Below, piece by piece: positions 1 to 11,266 of a stretch of DNA of 64,000 nt. This DNA comes from Allomyces macrogynus ATCC 38327. Taxonomy: Eukaryota; Blastocladiomycota; Blastocladiomycetes; Blastocladiales; Blastocladiaceae. The notes under the pieces are model-generated. The model was not told where the DNA came from and searched no databases. It saw only the letters and a list, made by a program, of their open reading frames with translations. A program made the translations under genes and the position numbers. Each line of letters opens with the position of its first letter. Position 1 is the stretch's first letter. Where the stretch lies: positions 355,647 through 419,646 of the forward strand of contig GG745344.1 in the NCBI GenBank assembly GCA_000151295.1. The letters run 5' to 3'.

Positions 1-1865
1 GCGACACCGTCGATGACGACGAAGACGACGCGTTGGAGGCACGGCGCGAGAGCGGCGCCGACCCGGGCGGCGAGTAGGACGTCGACAGGCTCGACTCGCG
101 CGCGACCGACAGCGACGCCGCGAGCGCCGCCGACGCCGACGACGGCAGGGTCGCGGCGGCCGACTTGCCGCGGCCGGTGCCGCTCGTCGTGCGCGCGCGG
201 GGACGGGGCCGACGGCGGGGCCGCGACGGTGCGACTTCATCCTCGTCGGCCGACATGCCGTGCTCGTCGTCGTCGTCATCGGTATCCGGGAGCCCGACGC
301 AGCCCTGGTCGACGTACTCGCTGTCGCCATCGTCATCCACATCGTCCTCGTCGTCGATCGCCGCGCCGTCACCAGCCTCAATCGCGGCGCGCGGGTGGCG
401 GCGGTACCGGCGCGGCCGCGACCGCAACGCGTCGTCGACACTCGGCGGTGCCAGTTCGGCCGCGACCGCGACCGCCGTGAGCGGGCCTGAGTGCGTGCGC
501 GCGCGCATGCGGTGGTGGTGGTGCGGGTGCAGATATGGGTGCGGCCGGTCGCGGTCGTTGGCGGGGACCAGATCGAGCGGCGCGCCGTGTTGGTCGGTGC
601 GCGGCGCCGACGGGGACATGGAGTGCGATCGCGACCGCGCGCCGCGGTCTGGGAACGCGGGGTCGTCGAGGAGCATGGCGGGGCCGAGGAGCGGGTGGCG
701 CAGTGCGACGGGCGGTGCCGGCGGCAGCGGCGGTGGGGGCGGAGGAGGATGCGCGCGGTTCGATGCGTGGCGGTGCAGCGAGCGCGGCGTGCGGAAGGGC
801 GACGGCGCGGGTGGTGGGGGAGCGGTAGTGGATGCGGTCGCTGTGCTGGTAGTGGTGGCGCTCGCGGTGGTGGATGCGGCGGTGGGCTGCTTGACGAGGA
901 GCGCCGGGTCCTGGACGCGATGCGCGAAACGGCGGTTAGTCACCGTGGCGGAGACGAGGTGACGCGGGGAGCGAGCATGGGGGTGCGCGAAAGAGAGCGG
1001 GGCGTGTGCGAAAGAGAGCGGGGTGTGCGACGCGCGTCAAAGAGGGACGCCAACCGACCGACCGACCGACCGACGCGTCGCGGTCGCACACGCGTCGGCC
1101 GGGGCCGGCCGCCAGATCAAGCGCCGCATCACCATCAGAGGCCGCATCACCGCCGAGGGGAAAACGCGCCACGTCGAGCGGCGGCCAAAACGGCGACGGC
1201 GCCCCCGTCACCGGCGCGCCCACAAGGCTGCATCCCGGCGAAGGAGTCATCGGCGGTCCGCGGTGTGCCTTCGTTCACCACCGCCGCATGTCCGCCAGCT
1301 CGATCGCATCGACCCTCGCGCGCAGCCATCCCCGTTGGGCACATCGACGCTCGCAGACGCGTGGTTGAGCGAAACGTACCAGACACAGAGTCGGCGCATC
1401 ACCTCCACCCGCCGACCGAAACACGTTTACGACCGTTGGCGCCGCCGCTGCGAGCGCGAGCGGTCCACCGGGAACAACGCTCATTGTACTGCTGCTGCTG
1501 CTTGCCGCGAGCCATGGCGGACTGTGCCCAGCCGAGAGCGTCGGCTCGACTGCCGCGTGTGCTGCGTGCGCGCCGCCCGTGCCGTGGAGCGCGTGCGTCG
1601 GCGGGAAAAACGCGGGTTGCTGCACGGTGGAGGGTATCCAGTCGGGCGCCGGCGCCGGAAACGCGTCGTCGGGCATCGTGCCGGTCCACCACCACATATC
1701 GATAGCTGCGGGCGAGAACAGCGCGAGCCCGACCGAGTCGTCGTTGGTCGTGCCGGGCACTGCTTGGTCGACAAGCGTAGCGCCGTCGTCGTCGTTGGCA
1801 CCCGCAGTGGCGGAAACGGGCGGGAAGCGCGCGTCGGGCGCGTGGGGTGTGTGCGAATAGGACAT
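1..1865 (-). CDS. Unrecognised Ser/Pro-rich, acidic low-complexity protein (3' end beyond the window)
   Basis: I do not recognise this gene. Exon 1 runs 1865-1380 from an ATG (begins MSYSHTPHAPDARFPP) and is rich in Ala, Pro and Ser. A GTACGT donor at 1379 and a CAG acceptor at 912-911, preceded by a CTAAC branch-like site (near 935-940), join it in phase 0 to exon 2 (910-1), which stays open to the edge. Exon 2 encodes Pro runs, a His-rich patch, an Asp/Glu-rich stretch and a Ser-rich segment, typical of a disordered regulatory protein. No folded domain is visible, so the function is unknown; a transcriptional or signalling regulator is possible. The intron (469 nt) is longer than most here and holds a CCGA tetranucleotide run near 1053-1076. 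A TATATA at 2051-2056 lies about 186 nt upstream of the ATG. The open frame extends upstream of 1865, but its Arg-rich composition looks non-coding. Confidence 0.55.
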
Positions 1866-3665
1866 GCAAGACGGTGCGCGAGAGTAGAAGTCGGGAAGAA
1901 ATGAGCGAAGCCAGGGAGCAAGAGAGTGCAGCGTTGGCGGGCGACGCCGGCGCGAGCAGCGCGGGCGTGGAGAGGAGCAGCAACGGCAACGCGCACGAGC
2001 AGAGTAACGACAGCCGGGGCGGGAGGAACTGCGCGGGGTCGCGCGTAGGCTATATACGAGCGCGCAGCGGTGCATCGGCAATGGTGAGACGGAGCGAGAC
2101 CGGCGCGTCGCCGTTGCGGAGGAGGCCCGCGTTGCGCACGACAGCTTCAACAATCTGAATCGGAACCGTGTCACCGCGGTCTCGGCCAAGACGCCCGCGC
2201 GCGAGCGAGGGCACCGTCACGCTGCTAGTGAGCCGGCGCGTGGTGGGCGCGATGAAGCGCGTCGCGTCCGTGCAGGTCGTGATGGGACGTGGATGAGGGT
2301 GCGTTGCAGTGACAGCATGCCGAACGTCGAATTGGAAGTGCTCACCACGCGCGCGAACCGGACACCAGCAAAAAATATAATAGCAACGGCAGCAGCGTAA
2401 CTTGAAGCAAACGGTGCCGTGGACTCTGAGGAGGGACAGGCGCGTTCTCCACAGTCTTGCAACGCAAAAAAAAAAAAAAAAAAACACAACCAAGAAAATA
2501 TCGACCACAAGCAAGCCGTGAGTGCAAAGGACGCGGTCGTTTTGGACCCAACCGCGCTCATGCAAAGGCCCACTCGGCCTCGCAGATTCGGCCACGCGAC
2601 GCGGTCACGCCGGGCTCTGCGCCAGACCGCGCCATTCCTCGGTTCCTGGACGCCTCCGACGTGCACGTAGGCCAATGGACGACCGCGAGGGCGATGAGCG
2701 GGTTCGGGTGCGTGACTCACACCGCGCGGGTCGAAGTGCAGGGAGGCAGCCAAGCTCGCTAGTTGTCTCTGCAACGTGCTGGAAAAGGCACCGTCACCAT
2801 ACCGACGGCAAGCGCCCTCTCCACGACAATAAATGGCCGCGGCGCGACTCACGCAACTGGTAGGCCCAAGAGAAAAAAGGGCGCAGGAGCTCGAGAGTGA
2901 GCGAGATCGCGATCGCGAGCGGACGGATGCAATGCAATCGGCCATCTCCTAGCGTTCGCCGTCATTTCCTGGAGCCGCGACGCGAATCCTCCACGAGCCA
3001 CCGGATCCAACTCCAAAAATTCAGGGCGCGCAGCAGGGCGGCGCAACTCGAGGGACGTGATGGCTCCAGTTGTCGCTCGCTCGCAAAACGCACACACGCG
3101 CGGCAGGGGACCCACGCGAAGCGACGACGGCCCACCTGCACGGACCGCATGCGCCCACATCGCATCGTTCGCCAGCTTGACGCGGTGCACTGGACACCCA
3201 ATTGAACGCAGCGTGCAATCAGTGCGTTGGTGGAGAGATGGCTCCCATTTCGCGCGATGGATGGCCGGTCGGTTGCGCCGTGCGGGTCGCCCCATGTGGC
3301 AGGGCGGGTGGTTGGAGAGTCATGGCGGCGATCAGGAGCGGTCGACCGGGCGCAAATTTTCTCATCGTGAATGGGCCGATACATTGCGCCAAGTGCCGCA
3401 CTTCCAGGGCTCGAGGATGGTGATGGTTGGAGGTTCATGCTCGGAGACGTCAAACGTTTTGTCGACCGACTTCACGTCAAGTCAAACACCTGTCATGGCT
3501 TTCGCTCGATTTGGTCGGCCACACGTGGAAGGCCTACCGTTATTGTCACGCAACGCCACACTCACCAGTCACCACAGACTTGACCTTGCTCGGCCAGGCT
3601 TGATGGTCCCTCCTCTTCCGTTTGTCACATTTCTTCGCTCCTGGAGAAGACAACCTAGCGACGTC
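1866..3665. other. Divergent intergenic region between the left-edge gene and RPL7
   Basis: About 1.8 kb without a convincing gene. It contains a TATATA at 2051-2056 suited to the minus-strand gene and a run of 19 A residues at 2466-2484. Open frames here on both strands are Arg/Ser/Ala-rich and look like GC-driven chance frames. It presumably holds promoters for both flanking genes. Confidence 0.5.
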
Positions 3666-5550
3666 ATGGCCCCGAAGACGTAAGTGCAACGCTCGCCCTC
3701 GACTCGCTGCAACCACCGCCCAGCTAGCGACGACCCGCGCAGTGCCTCCCTGGCTGTCTCGACGATCCCAGCCCAGTTTGCTCATCCATGCCCGAAACGA
3801 TCACCGTCCGAACCCGATTTTGGTTTGTGGTGGACAACCGCACGCTCTTCGCTCCGTACAGCTCGTGAGCCCTGTGCACGATGTTGTTGCGAAGGTTTTG
3901 GGATTAGGAGTGCGCGAGTAGCGACACGGTGGAGGGGTGCCACGCTCCATCCATCCGTCGACGAAAACCACCCTTTTCCTCAATTTGATCTGTGTGTCGG
4001 ACGCATTTCGACTTGGCAATCGGCGGTGACCTGTTCCCGTCGTTTTACACTGCCTTGTTCGGTTTTTGTCGCCGACTCCAATTTTCTCGTTTCTCGCTTG
4101 CTCGCCCGGTCGGTTTCGACAGTGTGCAAACGGAACGAGGTCATGTCATTGCCGCTCGCAACCGACGGTTCTGCCGTTTCGGCAGTTTCGGTCAACTGCG
4201 AAAGCAGCTTTGATTAAATCGATTTTGTCGGTGGCGCGCTCATTGTTGGCTCGGCTTTCGGCAACGATCGGCACCATTTGCTCGCTCGCTCGTGCAGCTG
4301 GCCGATTTTCGGATTGGTTATTTGTCGTCGAGTGCGCGGTGTCGATCATGACCCACTGGAATCACTGCAGGTTCGCCGCCGTGCACTCGTGCCGGCTTTG
4401 GTCGGCACGAGTTAGCGCGGGTCGGGCACTGATTGGAACCGTGCGGTCCCACAACGGGTTCGACTTACATTCTCTCCTGCTTTCCCTTCCGATTCTCTGC
4501 TCGTGCAGTCTCTCGAAGCCCGCCCCGAAGACGGTCGCCAAGGCGCCCGCCGTCGTCAAGACGGTTGTGCCCGAGACGCTCCTCAAGAAGCGCAAGGCCG
4601 CCGAGAAGGCTGCTGCCGACAAGGCCGCCGCTGACGCTGCGCGCAAGGTCGTACGTATCGGAGTTTCAGTGCTCTTCTCGATATCCGGTGCTCGACTTTG
4701 TGCTGTGCTTCGCGCGCGTGTTCGTCGATTCACGACAGTGGTAATGATGAACCGGCTTACGCCGTTTGAGAGCTAGCCGAGTCGGCGATGCTGCTTCAAG
4801 TTAACCATCTTTCGGGACTGATACACCACCTCGAGTCGCTCGACTTGCGTGCGCGCACACATTTGTCGCACCCGTCGTTCTCGCAGCAACTGACCATTTC
4901 CTTCCTCGGCACCCTCGATCCAGGCCAACAAGACCAAGCGCCAGGTCATCTTCAAGCGTGCTGAGCAGTACGTGAAGGAGTACCGCTCGGCCGAGCGCGA
5001 GCAGATCCGCCTCAAGCGCGTTGCGCGCCAGGCCGGCAACTACTACGTTGAGGGCGAGCCCAAGCTCGCGTTCGTGATCCGCATCAAGGGTATCAACAAG
5101 ATTGCCCCGAAGCCGCGCAAGGTCCTGCAGCTGCTGCGTCTGCTGCAGATCAACAACGGTGTCTTCCTGCGCCTGACCAAGGCCACGACCGAGATGCTCA
5201 AGCTCGTCGAGCCCTACGTCACGTACGGCACGCCCAACCTCAAGACCGTCCGCGAGCTCATCTACAAGCGTGGTTACGGTAAGGTCAACGGCCAGCGCAT
5301 CGCCCTCTCAGACAACGCCGTCATTGAGCAGGCGCTCGGCAAGTACGGCATCATCTGCATTGAGGACCTGATCCACGAGATCTTCACGGTCGGCCCGAAC
5401 TTCAAGGCCGCCAACAACTTCCTGTGGGCCTTCAAGCTGTCGTCGCCCAACGGCGGCTTCAACCAGCGCAAGTTCAAGCACTTCATCGAGGGCGGTGACT
5501 TTGGCAACCGCGAGGAGTTCATCAACGAGCTCGTCCGCAAGATGAACTAA
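3666..5550 (+). CDS. RPL7: 60S ribosomal protein L7 (uL30)
   Basis: Cytosolic large-subunit ribosomal protein uL30. Three exons join in phase: 3666-3679 (only MAPK plus two bases), 4509-4650 and 4924-5550, giving 260 aa, close to the usual 245-255. Donors are GTAAGT at 3680 and GTACGT at 4651; acceptors are CAG at 4506-4508 and 4921-4923. The N-terminus is Lys/Ala-rich ([20 protein letters not shown]), as is usual for eukaryotic L7. The body carries family blocks such as [33 protein letters not shown] and [12 protein letters not shown], and it ends in ELVRKMN. Intron 1 is 829 nt, far longer than most introns here, and may carry transcriptional regulation. Intron 2 (273 nt) hosts a C/D-box snoRNA. 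The gene is GC-rich and looks intact. Confidence 0.97.
4738..4829 (+). ncRNA. Intronic C/D-box snoRNA (snR39/snR59/U51-like) in RPL7 intron 2
   Basis: Inside RPL7 intron 2 there is a C box ATGATGA at 4744-4750 and a D box CTGA at 4818-4821. They are flanked by a terminal stem, GTGGT (4738-4742) against ACCAC (4825-4829). Just upstream of the D box, ACCATCTTTCGGG (4804-4816) is complementary over 13 nt to the conserved LSU rRNA segment CCCGAAAGATGGT. By the D+5 rule the methylated base would be the G of CCCG, which I believe corresponds to yeast 25S Gm805. In S. cerevisiae the RPL7A and RPL7B introns host snR39 and snR59, which guide methylation at A807 in this same rRNA segment, so both host gene and target region agree. 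No clear C'/D' pair is visible. Confidence 0.85.
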
Positions 5551-6370
5551 GGTCGTTTCCGGTATCGTCGTGGCGCCGCGCTCTCCCTGGCGTGCGTCGT
5601 TCGCTTGGTTGGAACAACAATACACCAAAGGTTTGTCAAAATGCATTTTTGTTCGGGTGTGCTTCTCCCTTGCTCTCTCTCTGGACAAGTCGTACATCTG
5701 TTGCTCTTGATTTGCTCTCACTCAAGGCAGCATGCCAGCCTGCAGCAACAGCAAAAACCAAACACAAACCATGAAAGGTGCTCAGACCATATCATCCCAT
5801 CATATCGGTTCCACGACCGTCTTGAACGATGTTCAGGAGCTCCATGTATCATCCCCTAATGATCATCTGTCGCTCCGTCATACTTTTGGCTCATGTATCG
5901 TGTAAGATTTAGTTGCACTCACGATTGGCAAATGGGTGCTGACTGTACTCCTGCACTTTGACTGCAAGGTCAAACACTTCTCTTGCCCTTTACAAGCACC
6001 ACCATCCAGCCTCTGTGACCAACAAACCCGCTCAGCCAATGGTGGAGAAGAAGGACAAGGTCCCTGCCATGAATATCGCCAAGTGAAAGCAGTGCATGGG
6101 CGAAAATGAGCATGCATGGCCATTAGCAGTTTGGCAGAATGAAAGGCTGAACCATGACCACAGCAAATGCCAATGAGAGCAACATGGCAACTCACACCAG
6201 ATTGTCAAGCCACCACATCCATGCTGCAAACTTCTAGCAATACAGCTGCACCATCTGCAGCTTGGAGCATTTTTTAGTGACAACTCAGATCACACTACAG
6301 CTCATTGCACATTCAGCAGCCAACCATCACACTCATTGTTAGTTCAGCGCCAGTCCCTGTGCCCAAGCAA
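5551..6370. other. RPL7 3' flank, start of an AT-richer island
   Basis: About 800 bp. The first part is the 3'UTR and terminator region of RPL7. From about 5.8 kb base composition shifts to AT-richer, CA/TG-rich sequence like the F-box/LRR pseudogenes that follow. Only short frames lacking family features are visible. It may be 5' flank or decayed remnant of the first pseudogene. Confidence 0.4.
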
Positions 6371-8042
6371 GGATGGCGCACAAGCCTTGAGATGCTGCCT
6401 TACAATGTGCTTTCCATATGATCACCACGTTTGTCCTCCTTGATCAAGTCAGTGGCCCCTTTTGGCTCCAGTTGGCTCTTGCCATGCCCACACTGTTTGC
6501 ACCAGCAGTCTGCACTGTTGTGGCAAATGCAAAGAACATGAGTTCCAAGTCTTTGTCATTGGATCCTGCCAAAATCCATCAAGAAGAAGGCCTCATGAGC
6601 CTTGATACTTTGCTTGGGGCCATGGACAAAAGGGTTGGAGATTTTGTCACCAATGACACAGACGCTCTGTGTAATGGTTGCACAAAATGGCGCTTAATCT
6701 TGCCAGTGTGCACAAATGGTTGCCACCTGCTCATCAATCCAAGCATGTGAAGTGACAACAATGTGCCCCTGATCTGGTCAACAATTCCAATCCCATTGCA
6801 CCAGTTCCAATCCCATTGCACCAGCTGCACTCCATGACATTTGATCACAACTTTGTCACACTCCACACTGTGCTCATCACACACATGCTGTCACCTTCAG
6901 ATCCTTGCATGCAGTGATGACCTGCTTGCACCATGGCCACAATACCCAGGCTCATTGAGGTTGCTGTTTCTGGTGAATCTTTACATTGAAGCACCAATGA
7001 TTACCCATGCTGTGGAGCACCTGCTGCCAGGGCTCCATATGCTCTTGATTGATGTGGGCCAAGTTGAGGGAAATGATGTGCTTGAAGTGCTGTACTCATC
7101 TTTGCCTAGATGCTCACATCACTGATAGAGCAGGTTCAGCCAAATCATGGGGGGTCTTCAGACTCAGTGCTCAGGAACAGCATGCTGGTGCTGATCAATC
7201 TTCTCATGAACATGACAGGATTGCAAGAGTTGCACTTGCAAAGCGTCATTTGCTACCAGGACATGGAATCCATCCTCTATGTGCTTGTAGGTGCAAAGCG
7301 TGTGATGTGTTTGCTTGCTCTTGGGGCCACACTTCCACCCAACCAAATGCTGTCATCAATCCTGCTGATGTTTGGCATTAATCCTGGCGTGCATTTGCAG
7401 GTGGATCATTTTGGGCTTGAGGTGAATGGCCCAAGTCACATCAACTGGCATGAGATGTGGATAATCCACTGGGTCATCTCTTGTCATTGCTCCCAACTCT
7501 GACCACATTGCTCCTTCTTCATTTACCATTCTGGCACCATAAGCTTGTTGATTGTGTCCTGGGTCACCTTGTATCACTGACACTCACCACACTGCAACTT
7601 GGCACTGCCCTCATGTCACTCATGTTGACTGGACTGTTCCCAAGCCACACTGCTGCTTTGGCTGCAAAACCCAGCTGAATATTCCAGTTGTTGGTCACAC
7701 ATGTCTCATTTGTGGTTAATGCTCTCATGGGATTGAATCTCACTTTTCTCTAGCCACAGCTGCCTCTGAACCTGCACCACCTCAAACTGTTGAGCAATGC
7801 CTTTTATGCTCTTCCAACTCCACTGCTGTCAACACTGCATGTTCTCAATGTGGCCAACAACCTGGGCTTGGTCGATAATTTGGGTCCACACACCTGGATT
7901 GATGCTCTCCCTCTGTTGTTTTGCAAGCTTGACATTGCATGCTGTGCACTTGACACCCAAGCAGGATAGCAGCTCATTGCCATGTGGCACCTTGCAGGGT
8001 GCACATGGGCTGGTTGTAGCAAGCTTAATTTCAAAGCAGGCA
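6371..8042 (+). pseudogene. F-box-like/LRR family member, copy 1 (decayed, near full length)
   Basis: A lineage-specific family seen three times in this window. Near 6390 an F-box-like start (SLEMLPYNVLS, then VSGPFWLQLALAMPTLF) aligns with copy 2 (SLETLPYEVLAVL, VSGAPQLLKLALASPVF). The signature DALCNGCTKWRLILPVC follows near 6660-6710. After stops at 6748-6750 the repeat region continues in the same frame (NLYIEAPMITHAVEHLLPGL, near 6980). It then moves to another frame with MTGLQELHLQSVICYQDM near 7215-7270, and later frames give LRR-like leucine spacing. A final block near 7830-8040 (LHVLNVANNLGLVDNL) matches the C-terminus of copy 3. Several stops and frame changes make it a pseudogene. 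It is clearly AT-richer than neighbouring genes. Confidence 0.65.
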
Positions 8043-8772
8043 GGGAAGCCAATGAACTGTCAAAAAACGAGTTTTTGCCCGATTTATTTGATGGTGTTGC
8101 TGTGCTTGTGCTTGGCTTGCAAGTGTGATTTGTGTGTCATGACCAGTGGCAGAATATAGGTGACAGTCTTTACAGCAACAGATGTTGCTTTTTGCTTTGG
8201 CCACAAGCAGACTGTTCATGGTCCTGGGCAGTGTTCATGATTTGTCTCAACATCATCAATTGAATGTCTTCAGAATCGTTCTGAATGCTCATCCACGTCT
8301 TTCATGTCATGAATGATATGGCAACAAGGGCAAATGGGCAAGACATCTGGTTCATGGTGCACAGCTGACAGCAGTCAACTAGAGCTGTTACACAATATAA
8401 ATCGACTCAGACGCAACATCAAACATCACCTTCAATGATCACAAACCCATAACATTGGCCAACTGCTGCACTGTTGTTTGCACTGTGATGGATAATGGCT
8501 GTGTTCAAGGCTGTGGAAGAAATGTGGAAGTGGGTGAAGTTAGGGCTTTTGCTGCATTCTGCAGAATGCAAAGTAGTGTGTGGATGGTGAATGCTGCTGC
8601 ACATCACAAAGGCTCAAAGCATGCTTGGCAAGCTCAGTGCATTTGAACAAACTGACACCCTTCTGTACTTGGACAACCTCAACAAACCCAGTGCTATGAC
8701 GACCTTGACTTGGCGCATTGCAGAGAAGCCTACCTTGACAAAGAAACTTGCTCCCCTGGGCCATCCACCATC
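8043..8772. other. Spacer between two F-box/LRR pseudogenes
   Basis: About 730 bp of AT-richer sequence with CA/TG-rich words similar to the flanking pseudogenes. Short frames exist on both strands but show neither the F-box-like block nor the LRR signature. I see no RNA gene or terminal repeat here. Confidence 0.35.
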
Positions 8773-9878
8773 ATGAACACCAGCCCCATGTTGTCTGGCA
8801 CCAGCACACTGCCCAAGCACCAATGCAGCATGAGCCTGGAGACGCTGCCATATGAAGTGCTAGCTGTACTTTCCAAAATATTTCTCTACAACAATGTCAG
8901 TGGTGCTCCACAGCTCCTCAAGTTGGCTCTTGCATCACCTGTATTTTGTGTGCCACCCAACTGTGCTGTTGTGGGCAATGACCTGAGAATGGTTGACAAT
9001 TTCTCAATGTTGGACCCAGACGATTATCCCTTGGGCGAAGCCCATGACATGGGCATCTCGACCCTGATTCAGACACTGGGTGCTAATGCAGGCAACTTCA
9101 TTGCCTGTGATGCGCAAGCGCTTTGTGATAGGCGTGAGAAGTGGCATTTGATCCTGCCAAATTGCAGGCGCGGCCACCATCAGATTTGCAATATCCTTGA
9201 CAATGCAGAAATGGGCGAATCGTGTTGGTTGACTATAACAGCCCGCTTGACCAGCTGCACCAGATGGTGGTTGACCCCAGCAGTGATTCCCTGCTCAAAG
9301 TGCCCATCCCACAAGTGTGCTGTCATCTTGCCGTCTTTGCCAGCAATCGCCCTGCACTCAAGTCGTTTCCCAGGTGCCCAGACTCTATCACGGCGCTTAA
9401 ATCGTGCAACCTGTATGTCGATTTGCTGATCACATTGGACATCATTGACCAGTTGCCTGGGGGGCTCCATACTTTGGTGATCCACTTGGGTGCAGTCCAA
9501 GGTAATGTAGGGCTTGCTGCGCTCTCTGCACACTTGCCTGCGACGCTCACGACGCTGAAAGTGCAACTGCACCCTGACACTGGAGGTGTGCGTTTGTCAG
9601 TGCTGGCCAATAGCATGTTGACTGCCCATAGCACTGGCGGCCATGACTGGCTTGCAAAATTTGAACGTGAACAACGTCATTTGCTATCAAGACGTGGCTC
9701 TGGATTGCCACTGGCTGGGGAAGCATTGGGCGATCGAAAAACCGATTTTCGCACGCTTCCTTTGAAGCGCTCTTGGACTCATTGCTCTTGGCAGTGGGAA
9801 TCGTCACCCGGCCAGAAAAGTTGGATTTCTCGTTTGTGGTTTTCTGTTTTTCCGCCGTCCCAAATCATGATCTTTGTT
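8773..9878 (+). pseudogene. F-box-like/LRR family member, copy 2 (frameshifted, 3' truncated)
   Basis: Starts at an ATG at 8773 (MNTSPMLSGTSTLPKHQ) and continues into an F-box-like block, SLETLPYEVLAVLSKIFLY. The family signature follows: DAQALCDRREKWHLILPNC, near 9100-9165. A frame change near 9215 moves to a frame with LRR-like text (LPGGLHTLVIHLGAVQGN; LPATLTTLKVQL). A second change near 9640 gives MTGLQNLNVNNVICYQD, and a further short block reaching about 9877 (EALLDSLLLAVGIVTRPEKL) aligns with copy 3. The C-terminal repeats present in copies 1 and 3 are missing. F-box/LRR proteins usually act as SCF ubiquitin-ligase adaptors; that role is inference for this family, and this copy looks dead. 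Confidence 0.65.
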
Positions 9879-10256
9879 GATACCTATGCATGCTTTTTAC
9901 GACATTAGCGAGCAACTTGGCCCGTCTGGGCCCAGCTGTTTGGAGTCTTCGGTAAACACGGTTCGAGTGATGAGCGTTTGTTTCCCTTGTGTCATAACGA
10001 CGCTGCCTCTCAGTGTCCTCACCCAGCAAATGTGACGTCTGATCTGCACAGAGCGCGTTGCAGACTTTCTGGATATCACAACTAACGCCCACCAACTGGC
10101 AACCATGACAAACGAAACCAGCTCAGTTGAGATAACAACGGATTGCATTTTTTGATTACTTGTTGGCAGCGAACACGCCAACCTCCACTCGAAGAACAAA
10201 AAACGAACGCGAACCCGACCCAACCTCGGCCCTCCTCTGACACAGAAGAATTCCTA
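9879..10256. other. 3' flank of tRNA ligase and end of the AT-richer island
   Basis: About 380 bp between the copy 2 pseudogene and the tRNA ligase stop codon on the minus strand. I see no gene, RNA or repeat; it probably holds the ligase 3'UTR. Confidence 0.4.
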
Positions 10257-11230
10257 TTACATCATCCCCGCGATACGGCCCTCGAGAACAATCGGCTTGG
10301 CGAGTCGCACCGTCGTCACCTTTTGCGCGCCTGGCACAAGCAAATCGTTCGCTTCCACGGCCTTGGCCTTGTCCGAGAGCGCGTACGTGATGTGCAGGAC
10401 GCGCTTCGGGTCCGTGCTTGGCGGCAGCTGTGCACCGTCGGGCAGCTCCACATTGACTACGCGGAAAGCCGCGACCCGGTCCGTGTACCGCAGCTCGTCG
10501 ACCGTAACACGCGCGCGCGTCGCGGTCCGCGCGAGCGTCTGGTACTGCTTCTTGAGCTCGGCCGCGTCGATGGGGGTGGAAACGGTAGCGGGCTTCTCGA
10601 CGGGCTCGGTAGTGGGAACAGCTTCTGCAGACGGAGGCGCGGTTATCGTGTCGGAGCCCTTGTTGGCACTGCCTTGCTTGCCGCGACCACTGCCGCCGCC
10701 TTGCGCCTTGGTCCCGGCTGCGGCACTCGCGGGAGCGACAGGCTCAATGAACGTCGCGCCGATAGGACCCCTGTTCTGATGGCTGCCGCTGCGCTTGGCG
10801 TGCAGGAGCCCCGCGACCGAGTTGAGCCCGGCAGCAGCTGCCGTTGCCGACTCCTTGGTGGGTCCCGCGCTGCCGGCGCGTTGGCCGGTGCGCCCACGCT
10901 GTTGGTCCGAGTTGATCGACATGGACTCGAGCTGCTGCGTGACCGGTGCGACCGACGGCGTCGTGCTGCTCGCGCCGCCCTTGCCCTTGTTCCTGCCCTT
11001 GCCGCTTCGACCGCCCTTGCCGCTCGGGCGCGCAACCGTCGTCCAACCACCGCCCTGGCCCTGGTCGGCAGCCGTGACCTCGGGTGCGGTCTCCGGACGG
11101 TTCGGCGCTGACGCCGCGCTCTTGGTCGACGGCGCAGTCGACGCGGTCGCGGGACGGCTCAGCGGGGCAACCTGCGCACTCGCGACGGCGGCGCTGGCAA
11201 CTGCGGTCTCGCCCTTGCCCTTCTCCTGCA

Positions 11231-11266
<36 letters not shown>

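Noticed and set aside
491..1705. 404-aa plus-strand frame at the left edge
   Set aside because: Arg-rich, overlapping the minus-strand exons whose composition and splice sites look genuine.
2466..2484. Run of 19 A residues as the tail of a retroposed gene copy
   Set aside because: No upstream coding homology and no flanking target-site duplication; it is better treated as a simple homopolymer.
3680..4508. A second snoRNA in the long RPL7 intron 1
   Set aside because: No RTGATGA/CTGA pair with a closing stem or rRNA complement was found; only weak partial boxes.
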